A DNA stretch of 15,431 nucleotides from Arcobacteraceae bacterium (lineage in GTDB: Bacteria > Campylobacterota > Campylobacteria > Campylobacterales > Arcobacteraceae). The stretch is from positions 1 through 15,431 of the forward strand of contig JALNYH010000034.1 of assembly GCA_023229945.1 (NCBI GenBank), in the 5' to 3' direction. Below, one piece after another: positions 6,668 through 13,870 of the stretch. The translations under genes were made by a program, and so were the position numbers. The notes beneath the pieces are model-generated. The model was not told where the DNA came from. It made no database searches and saw only the letters and a program-made list of their open reading frames with translations. The stretch's first letter is position 1, and each line of letters opens with the position of its first letter.

Positions 6668-6706
6668 AGAAAAGCTAAGACAAGCCCAGTCAGAGACTAG
6701 GGTTCC
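6662..6706 (+). repeat. Palindromic dispersed element, copy 4 (right half), overlapping the hipA stop
   Basis: These 45 bp match 5147-5191 with one difference, a G to A in the right arm that breaks one pair of the CCAGTC/GACTGG hairpin. The left half of the element is missing. The hipA stop codon lies inside the repeat, so with copy 3 it brackets hipBA as direct repeats. Confidence 0.82.
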
Positions 6707-6709
6707 GTA

Positions 6710-6734
6710 AAACTGTATAAAAACTATACAGTTT
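6710..6734. promoter_or_regulatory. Perfect 10-bp inverted repeat just upstream of the gltB -35 box
   Basis: AAACTGTATA (6710-6719) and TATACAGTTT (6725-6734) are perfect inverted repeats around AAAAC. The dyad ends 2 nt before TTGACA. It is AT-rich and lacks a following T tract, so an operator for a dimeric regulator of glutamate synthase is more likely than a hipA terminator, though both remain possible. Confidence 0.5.
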
Positions 6735-6736
6735 GG

Positions 6737-6767
6737 TTGACAAAAATACGCTAAATTTAGGTATAAT
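6737..6767 (+). promoter_or_regulatory. gltB promoter
   Basis: A perfect TTGACA at 6737-6742 and TATAAT at 6762-6767 are separated by 19 bp, slightly longer than optimal. The start would be near 6774, giving a leader of about 50 nt; AAGGA at 6814-6818 precedes the ATG by 5 nt. Confidence 0.65.
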
Positions 6768-6823
6768 ATCGCAATTTATAACAAATTTGTAACATTTACA
6801 ATTTTGTCACTCAAAGGACTAAA

Positions 6824-9800
6824 ATGGGATGTAATTTAGATTTATTAACTTCTTTTAGAGATAACTGTGGTTTCGGACTACTTGCTAGTTTGAAAAGTAA
6901 ACCAACTCATCAAAATCTTCAAGATGCTATTACTTCACTAGAACGAATGATGCACAGGGGTGCAATAGCAGCTGATGGTAAGAGTGGTGATGGATGCGGA
7001 TTACTTCTTTCTATGCCTGAACAATTTATGAGAAAAATTGCACTAAGTAATGGTGTAGATTTACCAAATATGTATGCTGTAGCTATGATTTTTGCACCAG
7101 AGCTAAGTGATATTGAGATTTTTGAAAAACACTGTGCTAGAAATGACTTAAAAGTTTTATTTAGTAGAGTTGTCCCTATCAATAAAGATGCCCTTGGTAA
7201 GCTAGCTCTTGATACATTGCCAAATATTATACAAGTATTCGTTACTCCAAATTCTTTGGTATCAACTAATAGATTTGATGCTATGGTATATCTTACACGA
7301 AAAGAGTGTGAGCATGAGCTGAAAAACAAAGAAGGTTTTTATATCCCTACATTTTCATCAAAAGTGATTTCTTACAAAGGTCTTTTGATGCCTACGCATA
7401 TCAAAGAGTTTTATACAGACTTAAAAGATCCAGATTTTACAATTACATTTTCACTTTTTCATCAAAGATTTTCTACTAATACATTGCCAAAATGGAAGCT
7501 TGCACAGCCTTTTAGAAGTATAGCTCACAATGGTGAGATAAACTCAGTAGAAGCAAATAGATTTAATGTAAAAGTAAAATCAGAAAATTTAAAATCAAAT
7601 GTATTTACTGATGAAGAATTGCAAAGAATATTCCCTATTTTACAAGATGGTGGAAGTGATAGTGCTAGTTTGGATAATATGTTTGAATTTATGATTGTAA
7701 ATGGACTAGATTTCTTCAAATCAGCTAGAAGCTTGATACCAGCTCCTTGGCAAAATGCACCTCATATGGATAGTGATTTGAGAGCGTTTTATGAATATAC
7801 ATCAACAGCACAAGAAGCATGGGATGGACCAGCGGCTGTGAGTCTTACTGATGGAAGATATATAGGGTGTGTTCTTGATAGAAACGGGCTTAGACCTTCA
7901 AAATATATCATCACAAAAGACGATAGAATTATCATTACAAGTGAGTACGGTACTATTGATATAGATGAAGACCAAATCCTAGAGCGTGGAAGACTAAGTG
8001 GCGGACAAATGATAGGACTTGACCTAAAACACGGTGTTGTTTTGAAAGACAAAGATATCAACAACTATCTAAAATCTTCACAAAACTATTCAAAATGGCT
8101 AAGCCATGATATGGAATATTTACAAGAATATATTGATGATTCGTTTTTGGATTTGGCTGATTATAAATTGAAAGATTTATCAAAAAAACAAAAACTTTTC
8201 AATATCACTTATGAAGCAATAGACCAAGTAATCGAGCCTATGACAAAAGATGGTAAAGAAGCGGTAGGAAGTATGGGTGATGATACTCCGCTAGCTGCTT
8301 TTTCTACTGTTCAGAGAAATTTTACAGACTTTTTTAGACAAAAATTCGCTCAAGTTACAAACCCTCCAATAGACCCATATAGAGAAAAAGTAGTAATGAG
8401 CTTAAATACTGGATTTGGTAGAATCCACAATATTCTAGATGAAGATGCGGTATATGCAAAAAGACTAAAATCAAGTACTCCCATTCTTATGAAAGAAAAT
8501 TTTGATATTCTAAAGTCTTTTGGTGACAAAACTCATCCAAGATTTGATCAATATTACAAAAACAAAACTTTCTCAACTACATTTACAACTGATTTGGAAA
8601 AAGCTTTGAAAACTCTAGGTGAAGAGGTAGTAAAAAGTGTTCAAAAAGGGACAAGTATTATAATTCTTGATGATAGAGGTGTGGATGAAAACAATAAAAT
8701 CATCCCAATAGCTATGGCTGTCGGGTATATCAATCAATATCTTTTGAAATTTGATATAAGACACAATGTCTCAATAGTAGCTGTTAGTGGTGAAGTTTAT
8801 GATGCTCATAGTGCTGCGGTACTTATTGGATATGGAGCTAGTGCAATATATCCATATATGCTGTATTCTTCTATTGTAGCTATTTATGATAGAAAAAACA
8901 TATCAGTATTTGAAATGCAACAAAAACTGAAAAATTCTCAAAAAGCAATAAATGCTGGAATCTTGAAAATTATGTCAAAAATGGGTATTTCTACAATTGC
9001 AAGCTATAGAAATTCTGGCTTGTTTGATGTGATAGGTCTTAGCGATAAGATAGTGCAAGAGTGCTTTAGTGAGAGTCATAGTGATTTGGCAGGATTGTGT
9101 TATAGTGATATAGAAAAAAGGTTAGAGAGTGCTCATTTTGGTGCATTTTATGACAATAACCATATCTTACCTTTGAAAGTAGGCGGTATTTATAAATACA
9201 TAGATGGTGGTGAATATCACGACTATGGTCCAGCTGTGACAAAAGCAATGCACAACAAAGAAGCAACTGATTTTGATAGTATTACTGATTTTGATACTTT
9301 AAAAAATATGGTACAAAATAGAAAAAATAAAATGATAAGAGATTTCTTTGAGTTCAATAGTGATAGAAAATCTATCGATATATCAGAAGTTGAGTCAAAA
9401 GAAGATATTTTCAAAAGATTTGCAAGTGCTGCTATGAGTCTTGGTTCTATATCTCCAGAAGCTCACGAAGCAATAGCAACTGCTATGAATACAATAGGCG
9501 GACAAAGCAACTGTGGAGAGGGTGGAGAAGATAAAGAGAGATTCAAAACTATCAAAAACTCTAAGATAAAACAAGTAGCTTCAGGAAGATTTGGTGTGAC
9601 TCCAGGATATCTAAGAAACGCACAAGAACTTCAAATCAAAGTAGCTCAAGGTGCAAAACCAGGTGAGGGCGGACAGCTTCCAGGATACAAAGTAACTGGA
9701 CTTATCGCTAAACTTAGACATACAGTAGCTGGTGTGACACTTATTTCACCTCCACCGCACCATGATATTTATTCTATTGAGGATTTGGCTCAGTTGATTT

Positions 9801-11257
9801 TTGACCTTAAGCAGGTAAATCCTGAAGCAGTAATCGCTGTGAAATTGGTATCAAGCCTTGGTGTTGGTACAATAGCAGCAGGTGTAGCAAAAGCTTACGC
9901 AGATAAAATCATCATAAGTGGTGGTGATGGTGGTACAGGGGCAGCTCCACTTACATCTATCAAACACGCTGGAAATCCTTGGGAGCTAGGTCTATCCGAA
10001 GCTCACAACGCACTAAAAGCAAACCATCTAAGACAAATGGTACATCTTCAAACAGATGGTGGACTAAAAACTGGACTTGATGTGGTAAAAGCTGCGATGC
10101 TTGGAGCTGAAAGCTATGCTTTTGGTACAGCTGCACTTACAATTCTTGGCTGTAAAATACTTAGAATTTGTCACACAAATAAATGTAGTGTAGGGGTTGC
10201 TACTCAAGATGAAGATTTAAGAGGTCATTTTGGTGGAACTGTAGCAAGATTGATAGCTTATTTTACATTTATAGCAGAAGAAGTAAGAGAAATTCTTGCA
10301 ACTTTGGGCTACAAATCAATAGATGAAATCATAGGAAGAAGTGATTTACTAAAAGTTATTGATGATGAGTTTGCTAAGAAGTTTGATTTTAGTAATATTT
10401 TGAGAAAATTAGATGGTGTAGATACTTGTCAAGTAGCGGCAAATGAGCCTTTTGATAAGAATGAGTTTGAAAAAGAAATTTTGAAGAAAGTACACAAAAC
10501 AATAGAAAACCAGACTAGTCCTATAAAAATATCTAGCAATATTACCAACTTAAATAGAAGTTTTGGTGCATTGATATCTGGTCATATAGCCAAATATTAC
10601 GGTGATGATGGATTGAAAGAAGATTCTATTAATATCAGTCTAAAAGGGACAGCTGGACAATCTTTTGGTGCATTTTTAAGCAAAGGTATGTCAATATATC
10701 TTAGTGGTGTAGCAAATGACTATGTAGGAAAAGGTATGCATGGTGGAAAGATAGTAATTACTCCAAAACTTCAAGGTGAAAACTTCGGTGGAGCTGGTAA
10801 TACATCATTATATGGTGCAACTGGTGGGAAACTTTATGTTAGAGCTGCTGTTGGAGAGAGATTTGCTGTAAGAAACTCAGGTGCTATTGCTGTAGTTGAA
10901 GGTACAGGGGATAGTGCTTGTGAATATATGACAGGTGGAATTGTAGTAATCTTGGGTAATACTGGTATCAATTTTGGTGCTGGTATGACAGGTGGACTTG
11001 CATTTGTTTATGATGAACATCATACTTTTATAGACAAAATGAACCAAGAGCTTATTGAAGCTATAAGAATAGATACAGATGATACAGAGCGTGAGAGAAT
11101 CTATCTCAAAAAACTTCTTCGTGATTATGTGAATGAAACACAAAGTGAAAAAGCACAAGAGATGATAGAAAATTTCCGTGCGGAGATTAGAAATTTTTGG
11201 CTTGTAAAACCAAAAAATATGACTGTATTACCACTAAATCCAGCAGATGGAGATTAA
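6824..11257 (+). CDS. gltB: Glutamate synthase (NADPH) large subunit
   Basis: 1477 residues, normal for bacterial GltB. With GltD it makes two glutamates from glutamine and 2-oxoglutarate. A 14-residue propeptide precedes the nucleophile C15 (CGFGLLAS), exposed by self-cleavage. The class II glutaminase domain runs to about 420 (HRGAIAADGKSGDGCG; HNGEINSVEANR). The central domain covers about 470-760. The FMN-binding synthase domain covers about 860-1190 with GGQSNCGEGGEDKERF, SPPPHHDIYSIEDLAQL and ISGGDGGTGAAP. The [3Fe-4S] cysteines are C1110, C1116 and C1121 (C-x5-C-x4-C). The GXGXG beta-helix follows, with NDYVGKGMHGGKIVI near 1300. No domain or key residue seems missing. A good promoter with a dyad just upstream suggests regulated expression. 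It is followed 5 nt later by gltD. Confidence 0.98.
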   Translation: MGCNLDLLTSFRDNCGFGLLASLKSKPTHQNLQDAITSLERMMHRGAIAADGKSGDGCGLLLSMPEQFMRKIALSNGVDLPNMYAVAMIFAPELSDIEIFEKHCARNDLKVLFSRVVPINKDALGKLALDTLPNIIQVFVTPNSLVSTNRFDAMVYLTRKECEHELKNKEGFYIPTFSSKVISYKGLLMPTHIKEFYTDLKDPDFTITFSLFHQRFSTNTLPKWKLAQPFRSIAHNGEINSVEANRFNVKVKSENLKSNVFTDEELQRIFPILQDGGSDSASLDNMFEFMIVNGLDFFKSARSLIPAPWQNAPHMDSDLRAFYEYTSTAQEAWDGPAAVSLTDGRYIGCVLDRNGLRPSKYIITKDDRIIITSEYGTIDIDEDQILERGRLSGGQMIGLDLKHGVVLKDKDINNYLKSSQNYSKWLSHDMEYLQEYIDDSFLDLADYKLKDLSKKQKLFNITYEAIDQVIEPMTKDGKEAVGSMGDDTPLAAFSTVQRNFTDFFRQKFAQVTNPPIDPYREKVVMSLNTGFGRIHNILDEDAVYAKRLKSSTPILMKENFDILKSFGDKTHPRFDQYYKNKTFSTTFTTDLEKALKTLGEEVVKSVQKGTSIIILDDRGVDENNKIIPIAMAVGYINQYLLKFDIRHNVSIVAVSGEVYDAHSAAVLIGYGASAIYPYMLYSSIVAIYDRKNISVFEMQQKLKNSQKAINAGILKIMSKMGISTIASYRNSGLFDVIGLSDKIVQECFSESHSDLAGLCYSDIEKRLESAHFGAFYDNNHILPLKVGGIYKYIDGGEYHDYGPAVTKAMHNKEATDFDSITDFDTLKNMVQNRKNKMIRDFFEFNSDRKSIDISEVESKEDIFKRFASAAMSLGSISPEAHEAIATAMNTIGGQSNCGEGGEDKERFKTIKNSKIKQVASGRFGVTPGYLRNAQELQIKVAQGAKPGEGGQLPGYKVTGLIAKLRHTVAGVTLISPPPHHDIYSIEDLAQLIFDLKQVNPEAVIAVKLVSSLGVGTIAAGVAKAYADKIIISGGDGGTGAAPLTSIKHAGNPWELGLSEAHNALKANHLRQMVHLQTDGGLKTGLDVVKAAMLGAESYAFGTAALTILGCKILRICHTNKCSVGVATQDEDLRGHFGGTVARLIAYFTFIAEEVREILATLGYKSIDEIIGRSDLLKVIDDEFAKKFDFSNILRKLDGVDTCQVAANEPFDKNEFEKEILKKVHKTIENQTSPIKISSNITNLNRSFGALISGHIAKYYGDDGLKEDSINISLKGTAGQSFGAFLSKGMSIYLSGVANDYVGKGMHGGKIVITPKLQGENFGGAGNTSLYGATGGKLYVRAAVGERFAVRNSGAIAVVEGTGDSACEYMTGGIVVILGNTGINFGAGMTGGLAFVYDEHHTFIDKMNQELIEAIRIDTDDTERERIYLKKLLRDYVNETQSEKAQEMIENFRAEIRNFWLVKPKNMTVLPLNPADGD

Positions 11258-11262
11258 TTAAG

Positions 11263-12639
11263 ATGCTAAAATTTACTGATATAAAAAGAAGAAATCCTGA
11301 AAAAAGAGATGTTCTACAAAGATTGAAAGACTTTGATGAAGTTTATGAGCTTATGAGTGAGAATGAAAATTCAAGACAAGCTAGTAGATGTATAGGGTGC
11401 GGTGACCCATATTGTCACAATAAATGCCCCTTACATAACTTTATCCCTAATTGGCTAAAACAAATTGCAACAAATGATTTGGAACTTGCTTTTCAATTGT
11501 CAAATGAAACATCACCATTTCCTGAGATTTTGGGAAAAATCTGTCCACATGATGTACTTTGTGAGGGTGATTGTACTCTAAATGATACACATGGTGCTAT
11601 TACTATTGGGGCTGTTGAGACTTATGTAAGTGAAAAAGCATTTGAAAATGGATACAAACCAACATTTCCTCCAATTACAAGCAAGAAAAAAGTAGCTATT
11701 ATTGGTAGTGGACCTTCAGGACTAAGCGCTGCTACATTTTTACTACGAAAAGGTATAGCTGTAGAGGTTTTTGAGCGTTCTGGCAAGGCTGGTGGGCTTT
11801 TGACTTTTGGAATACCTGGGTTTAAACTTGATAAAAGCAAAGTTCAAAGAAGAGTTGATTGGCTTTTAGGTGCGGGAATGAAGCTCCACTTAAACTGTGA
11901 AATTGGCAAAGACAAGAGTTTTGAAGATTTGACAAAAGATTTTGATGCAGTATTCGTAGGAATTGGTGCGACAAAAGGTAAAACTGCAGGACTTGAAGGT
12001 GAAAAATCTTCAAATGTTCACTTAGCTATGGAGTTTTTGACTTGTATTCAAAAAAGAAATTTCGGTATGATGACGGACAATTTTATTGATGTAAAAGATA
12101 AAAAAGTAGTAGTTATCGGTGGTGGAGATACTGCGATGGACTGCGTAAGAAGCAGTGTCCGTGAGGGTGCAAAAACTGTCAAATGTCTATATAGAAGAGA
12201 CGAAGCATCAATGCCTGGAAGCAAAAAAGAAGTAGTAAATGCAAAAGAAGAGGGCGTAGAATTTGTTTTCAATGTAGCACCTACCAAGATAATGACTCAA
12301 GGCGATTTAGCTACTGGAATAGAGCTTATCAAAACAGAACAAGATACAACTTCTGGAAAAAGAGGAAGTTTGGTAAATATAAAGGGAAGCGAGTATATAG
12401 AAGATGCTGATATTATCATCTATGCCCTTGGATTTGACCAAGAAGTACCAGAATTTATCAAAAACAGTTCAATAGAGCTTGATAAGTGGAATGGTATCAA
12501 AACAAATGAAAACTACCAAACCTCAAATCCAAAGATTTATGCTGGTGGAGACGCTGTAAGAGGTGCTGATTTGGCAGTAACTGCTACAGCTGATGGAAGA
12601 AATGCAGCTTTTGAGATTGTGAAATTTTTTGGGAATTAG
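11263..12639 (+). CDS. gltD: Glutamate synthase (NADPH) small subunit
   Basis: 458 residues from ATG 11263, chosen because it gives the standard MLKFTDIKRRNPEKR start, lies 5 nt after gltB and has GGAG about 10 nt upstream; the frame is open further back, but only inside gltB. GltD oxidises NADPH and passes electrons through two [4Fe-4S] clusters to GltB. N-terminal cluster cysteines are C43, C46, C51, C55 and C94, C100, C104. The FAD Rossmann loop is GSGPSG (148-153), the NADPH loop GGGDTAMD (from 286), and the C-terminal FAD contact is AGGDAVRGADLAVTA (from 427). Everything expected is present. Its stop codon TAG is also part of the first unit of a heptamer run (12636-12656). Confidence 0.97.
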   Translation: MLKFTDIKRRNPEKRDVLQRLKDFDEVYELMSENENSRQASRCIGCGDPYCHNKCPLHNFIPNWLKQIATNDLELAFQLSNETSPFPEILGKICPHDVLCEGDCTLNDTHGAITIGAVETYVSEKAFENGYKPTFPPITSKKKVAIIGSGPSGLSAATFLLRKGIAVEVFERSGKAGGLLTFGIPGFKLDKSKVQRRVDWLLGAGMKLHLNCEIGKDKSFEDLTKDFDAVFVGIGATKGKTAGLEGEKSSNVHLAMEFLTCIQKRNFGMMTDNFIDVKDKKVVVIGGGDTAMDCVRSSVREGAKTVKCLYRRDEASMPGSKKEVVNAKEEGVEFVFNVAPTKIMTQGDLATGIELIKTEQDTTSGKRGSLVNIKGSEYIEDADIIIYALGFDQEVPEFIKNSSIELDKWNGIKTNENYQTSNPKIYAGGDAVRGADLAVTATADGRNAAFEIVKFFGN

Positions 12640-12656
12640 TTTTTAGTGATTAGTGG
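12636..12656 (+). repeat. Three heptamers TTAGTTT-TTAGTGA-TTAGTGG starting on the gltD stop
   Basis: Three 7-bp units differing at one or two positions run from the last T before the TAG stop. A similar layout, an array beginning at a TAG stop codon, is seen after ppx. Confidence 0.5.
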
Positions 12657-12663
12657 GGAGGGG

Positions 12664-12695
12664 ACTCCGAATCAAGTTCGGAGTGACGATTTTTT
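12664..12695 (+). terminator. Probable gltBD terminator, also a REP-like palindrome
   Basis: A perfect 8-bp stem ACTCCGAA (12664-12671) / TTCGGAGT (12677-12684) with loop TCAAG is followed by GACGA and six Ts (12690-12695). The 5-nt gap before the T run is longer than ideal. The sequence is the inverted form of the TCATTCTGAGCTTGA-type elements just downstream, so it may be a repeat that also terminates transcription. Confidence 0.6.
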
Positions 12696-12700
12696 GTCAT

Positions 12701-12728
12701 TTCTGAGTTCTGAGTTCTGAGTTCTGAG
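12701..12728 (+). repeat. Four perfect TTCTGAG heptamers
   Basis: Four contiguous identical 7-bp units. The same TTCTGAG word is the stem arm of the REP-like palindromes next to it, so the array may have grown from one of them. Confidence 0.85.
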
Positions 12729-12735
12729 TGACGGC

Positions 12736-12786
12736 TGTCATTCTGAGCTTGACGGTTTTATTGTCATTCTGAGCTTGACTCAGAAT
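12736..12786 (+). repeat. Two REP-like palindromic elements in tandem
   Basis: TGTCATTCTGAGCTTGAC occurs at 12736-12753 and 12762-12779. The second is complete: ATTCTGAG (12766-12773) / CTCAGAAT (12779-12786) around CTTGA is a perfect 8-bp stem. With the inverted relative at 12664 this makes three copies in one gap, like BIMEs of REP elements. TTGACT (12775-12780) may act as a weak -35 for cysQ, but no convincing -10 follows. Confidence 0.7.
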
Positions 12787-12830
12787 CTAGGTTCTATTAC
12801 TAATACACCAAATACACAAAATGGAAAAAG

Positions 12831-13571
12831 ATGAATGAAATATTACAGGCGATAATTGATGCAAATAAAGAGGTTTTTTACTATATAAATAATTCTTTAA
12901 AAGCAGATGATTTTGGCTACACTGGCATAATAGGTGCTGGTGGAGACAACTCATCTGTAATTGACCTCAAAGCCGAAGCTATTTTTGTCAAACACTTACT
13001 CTATTTTGGTGATATATTATCCGAAGAAAGCGGACTTATTATTTCTAATTCAACATCCAAAATTCAACATTCAAAATTCGTGATCGACCCCCTAGATGGT
13101 AGTGATAATTTCATGTCAAGATTGCCTTATTTTGGCTCATCAGTTTCATATGAAATAAATGGTGAAGTCACTTTGGCTGTGATTGCCAATTTTTGTAATG
13201 GTGAGTGTATTGTGTATGATGGGAAAGATAAAACTGTATATGATTTGGCTACAAACAAAGAAATTTTGCTTCTAGAGAGTAAAAATCCAAAAATTGGGGT
13301 TTTTGAAAGAGCTTATAAATTCCCAAAAATATGTGAAATTTTGACAAATTTAGATATCAAATATAGAAGTCCAGGTGCAGTTGCACTAACTCTTGCAAAT
13401 GCTCATAATTACCAGTTTGTCCTATTTGGTGGTAAGATGAGAGAGTATGATTTGAAAGCTGGATTTTTTATGACGAAAGATTTATATAGATTCGAGAATA
13501 ATAAGTTTTTATTAATTTCAAAGAATTTTGAAATATTTACTAAACTTAAAGAGTTTATAACAGAAGTTTAG
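12831..13571 (+). CDS. cysQ: Inositol-monophosphatase-family protein, CysQ-like 3'(2'),5'-bisphosphate nucleotidase
   Basis: 246 residues. The IMPase signature D86-P-L-D89-G-S-D-N-F supplies metal-binding aspartates, and SEESG (64-68) the metal-binding glutamate. CysQ removes the 3' phosphate from PAP, a by-product of sulfate assimilation; generic inositol phosphatase or fructose-bisphosphatase activity is an alternative. Start ATG 12831 follows GGAAAAAG. The usual C-terminal IMPase motif with a third aspartate is weak: GAVALTLANAHNYQFVLFGG near 182-201 takes its place, as in short CysQ-like proteins of this group. Residues 72-83 (SNSTSKIQHSKF) are encoded by a dispersed heptamer repeat placed just before the catalytic motif. 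The ferredoxin follows after 39 nt and ppx shortly after, so the three may share a transcript. Confidence 0.82.
   Translation: MNEILQAIIDANKEVFYYINNSLKADDFGYTGIIGAGGDNSSVIDLKAEAIFVKHLLYFGDILSEESGLIISNSTSKIQHSKFVIDPLDGSDNFMSRLPYFGSSVSYEINGEVTLAVIANFCNGECIVYDGKDKTVYDLATNKEILLLESKNPKIGVFERAYKFPKICEILTNLDIKYRSPGAVALTLANAHNYQFVLFGGKMREYDLKAGFFMTKDLYRFENNKFLLISKNFEIFTKLKEFITEV
13045..13079 (-). repeat. Five-unit heptamer array inside the cysQ reading frame
   Basis: Read on the minus strand the 35 bp are GAATTTT, GAATGTT, GAATTTT, GGATGTT, GAATTAG, exactly 7-bp periodic. The same words occur on the plus strand at 1354-1378. Here they are translated (residues 72-83 of CysQ) without breaking the frame, between the SEESG and DPLDG motifs. 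Confidence 0.75.
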
Positions 13572-13610
13572 ATATAAATCCATAATAAAAATAAAACTAA
13601 GAGGTTATAA

Positions 13611-13865
13611 ATGTCTTTAATGATAACTGATGAATGTATTGCATGTGATGCTTGTAGGGAAGAATGCCCAAATATGGCGATAGAAGAGGGCGATCCAATA
13701 TATGTGATTGATGCTGATAGATGTACAGAGTGTGTTGGTCATTATGAAGAGCCAGCTTGTATTGAGGTTTGTCCAGTTGATTGTATTATACTAGATTCTG
13801 ACAACGAAGAGAGCATGGAAGAACTTAGATTCAAATATGAACAACTTCAAGAAGAAGATAATTAA
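13611..13865 (+). CDS. YfhL-type 2x[4Fe-4S] ferredoxin
   Basis: 84 residues. Cluster ligands are C9, C12, C15 and C19 (CIACDACREECP), then C38, C41, C50 and C54 (CTEC-x8-CIEVCP), with C58 also present. The eight-residue spacing in the second motif and the acidic C-terminal helix (DNEESMEELRFKYEQLQEEDN) mark the YfhL/Alvin-type low-potential ferredoxins, small soluble electron carriers. Start ATG 13611 has AAGAGG upstream. It ends 5 nt before ppx, an arrangement I believe is common in Campylobacterota but could not check. A physiological partner cannot be named from the context. Confidence 0.94.
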   Translation: MSLMITDECIACDACREECPNMAIEEGDPIYVIDADRCTECVGHYEEPACIEVCPVDCIILDSDNEESMEELRFKYEQLQEEDN

Positions 13866-13870
13866 GAATT

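Noticed and set aside
1452..6706. Palindromic elements as integron attC sites
   Set aside because: The layout is cassette-like, but the ends read GGAACGCC...GGTTCC and lack the RYYYAAC and GTTRRRY core sites; no integron integrase is in the window.
11197..11262. Longer GltD starting inside gltB
   Set aside because: The extra residues are out-of-frame gltB sequence; ATG 11263 gives the conserved GltD N-terminus with proper spacing.
12821..12838. Upstream ATG (12821) as the cysQ start
   Set aside because: It is out of frame with cysQ and stops after five codons; ATG 12831 is used.
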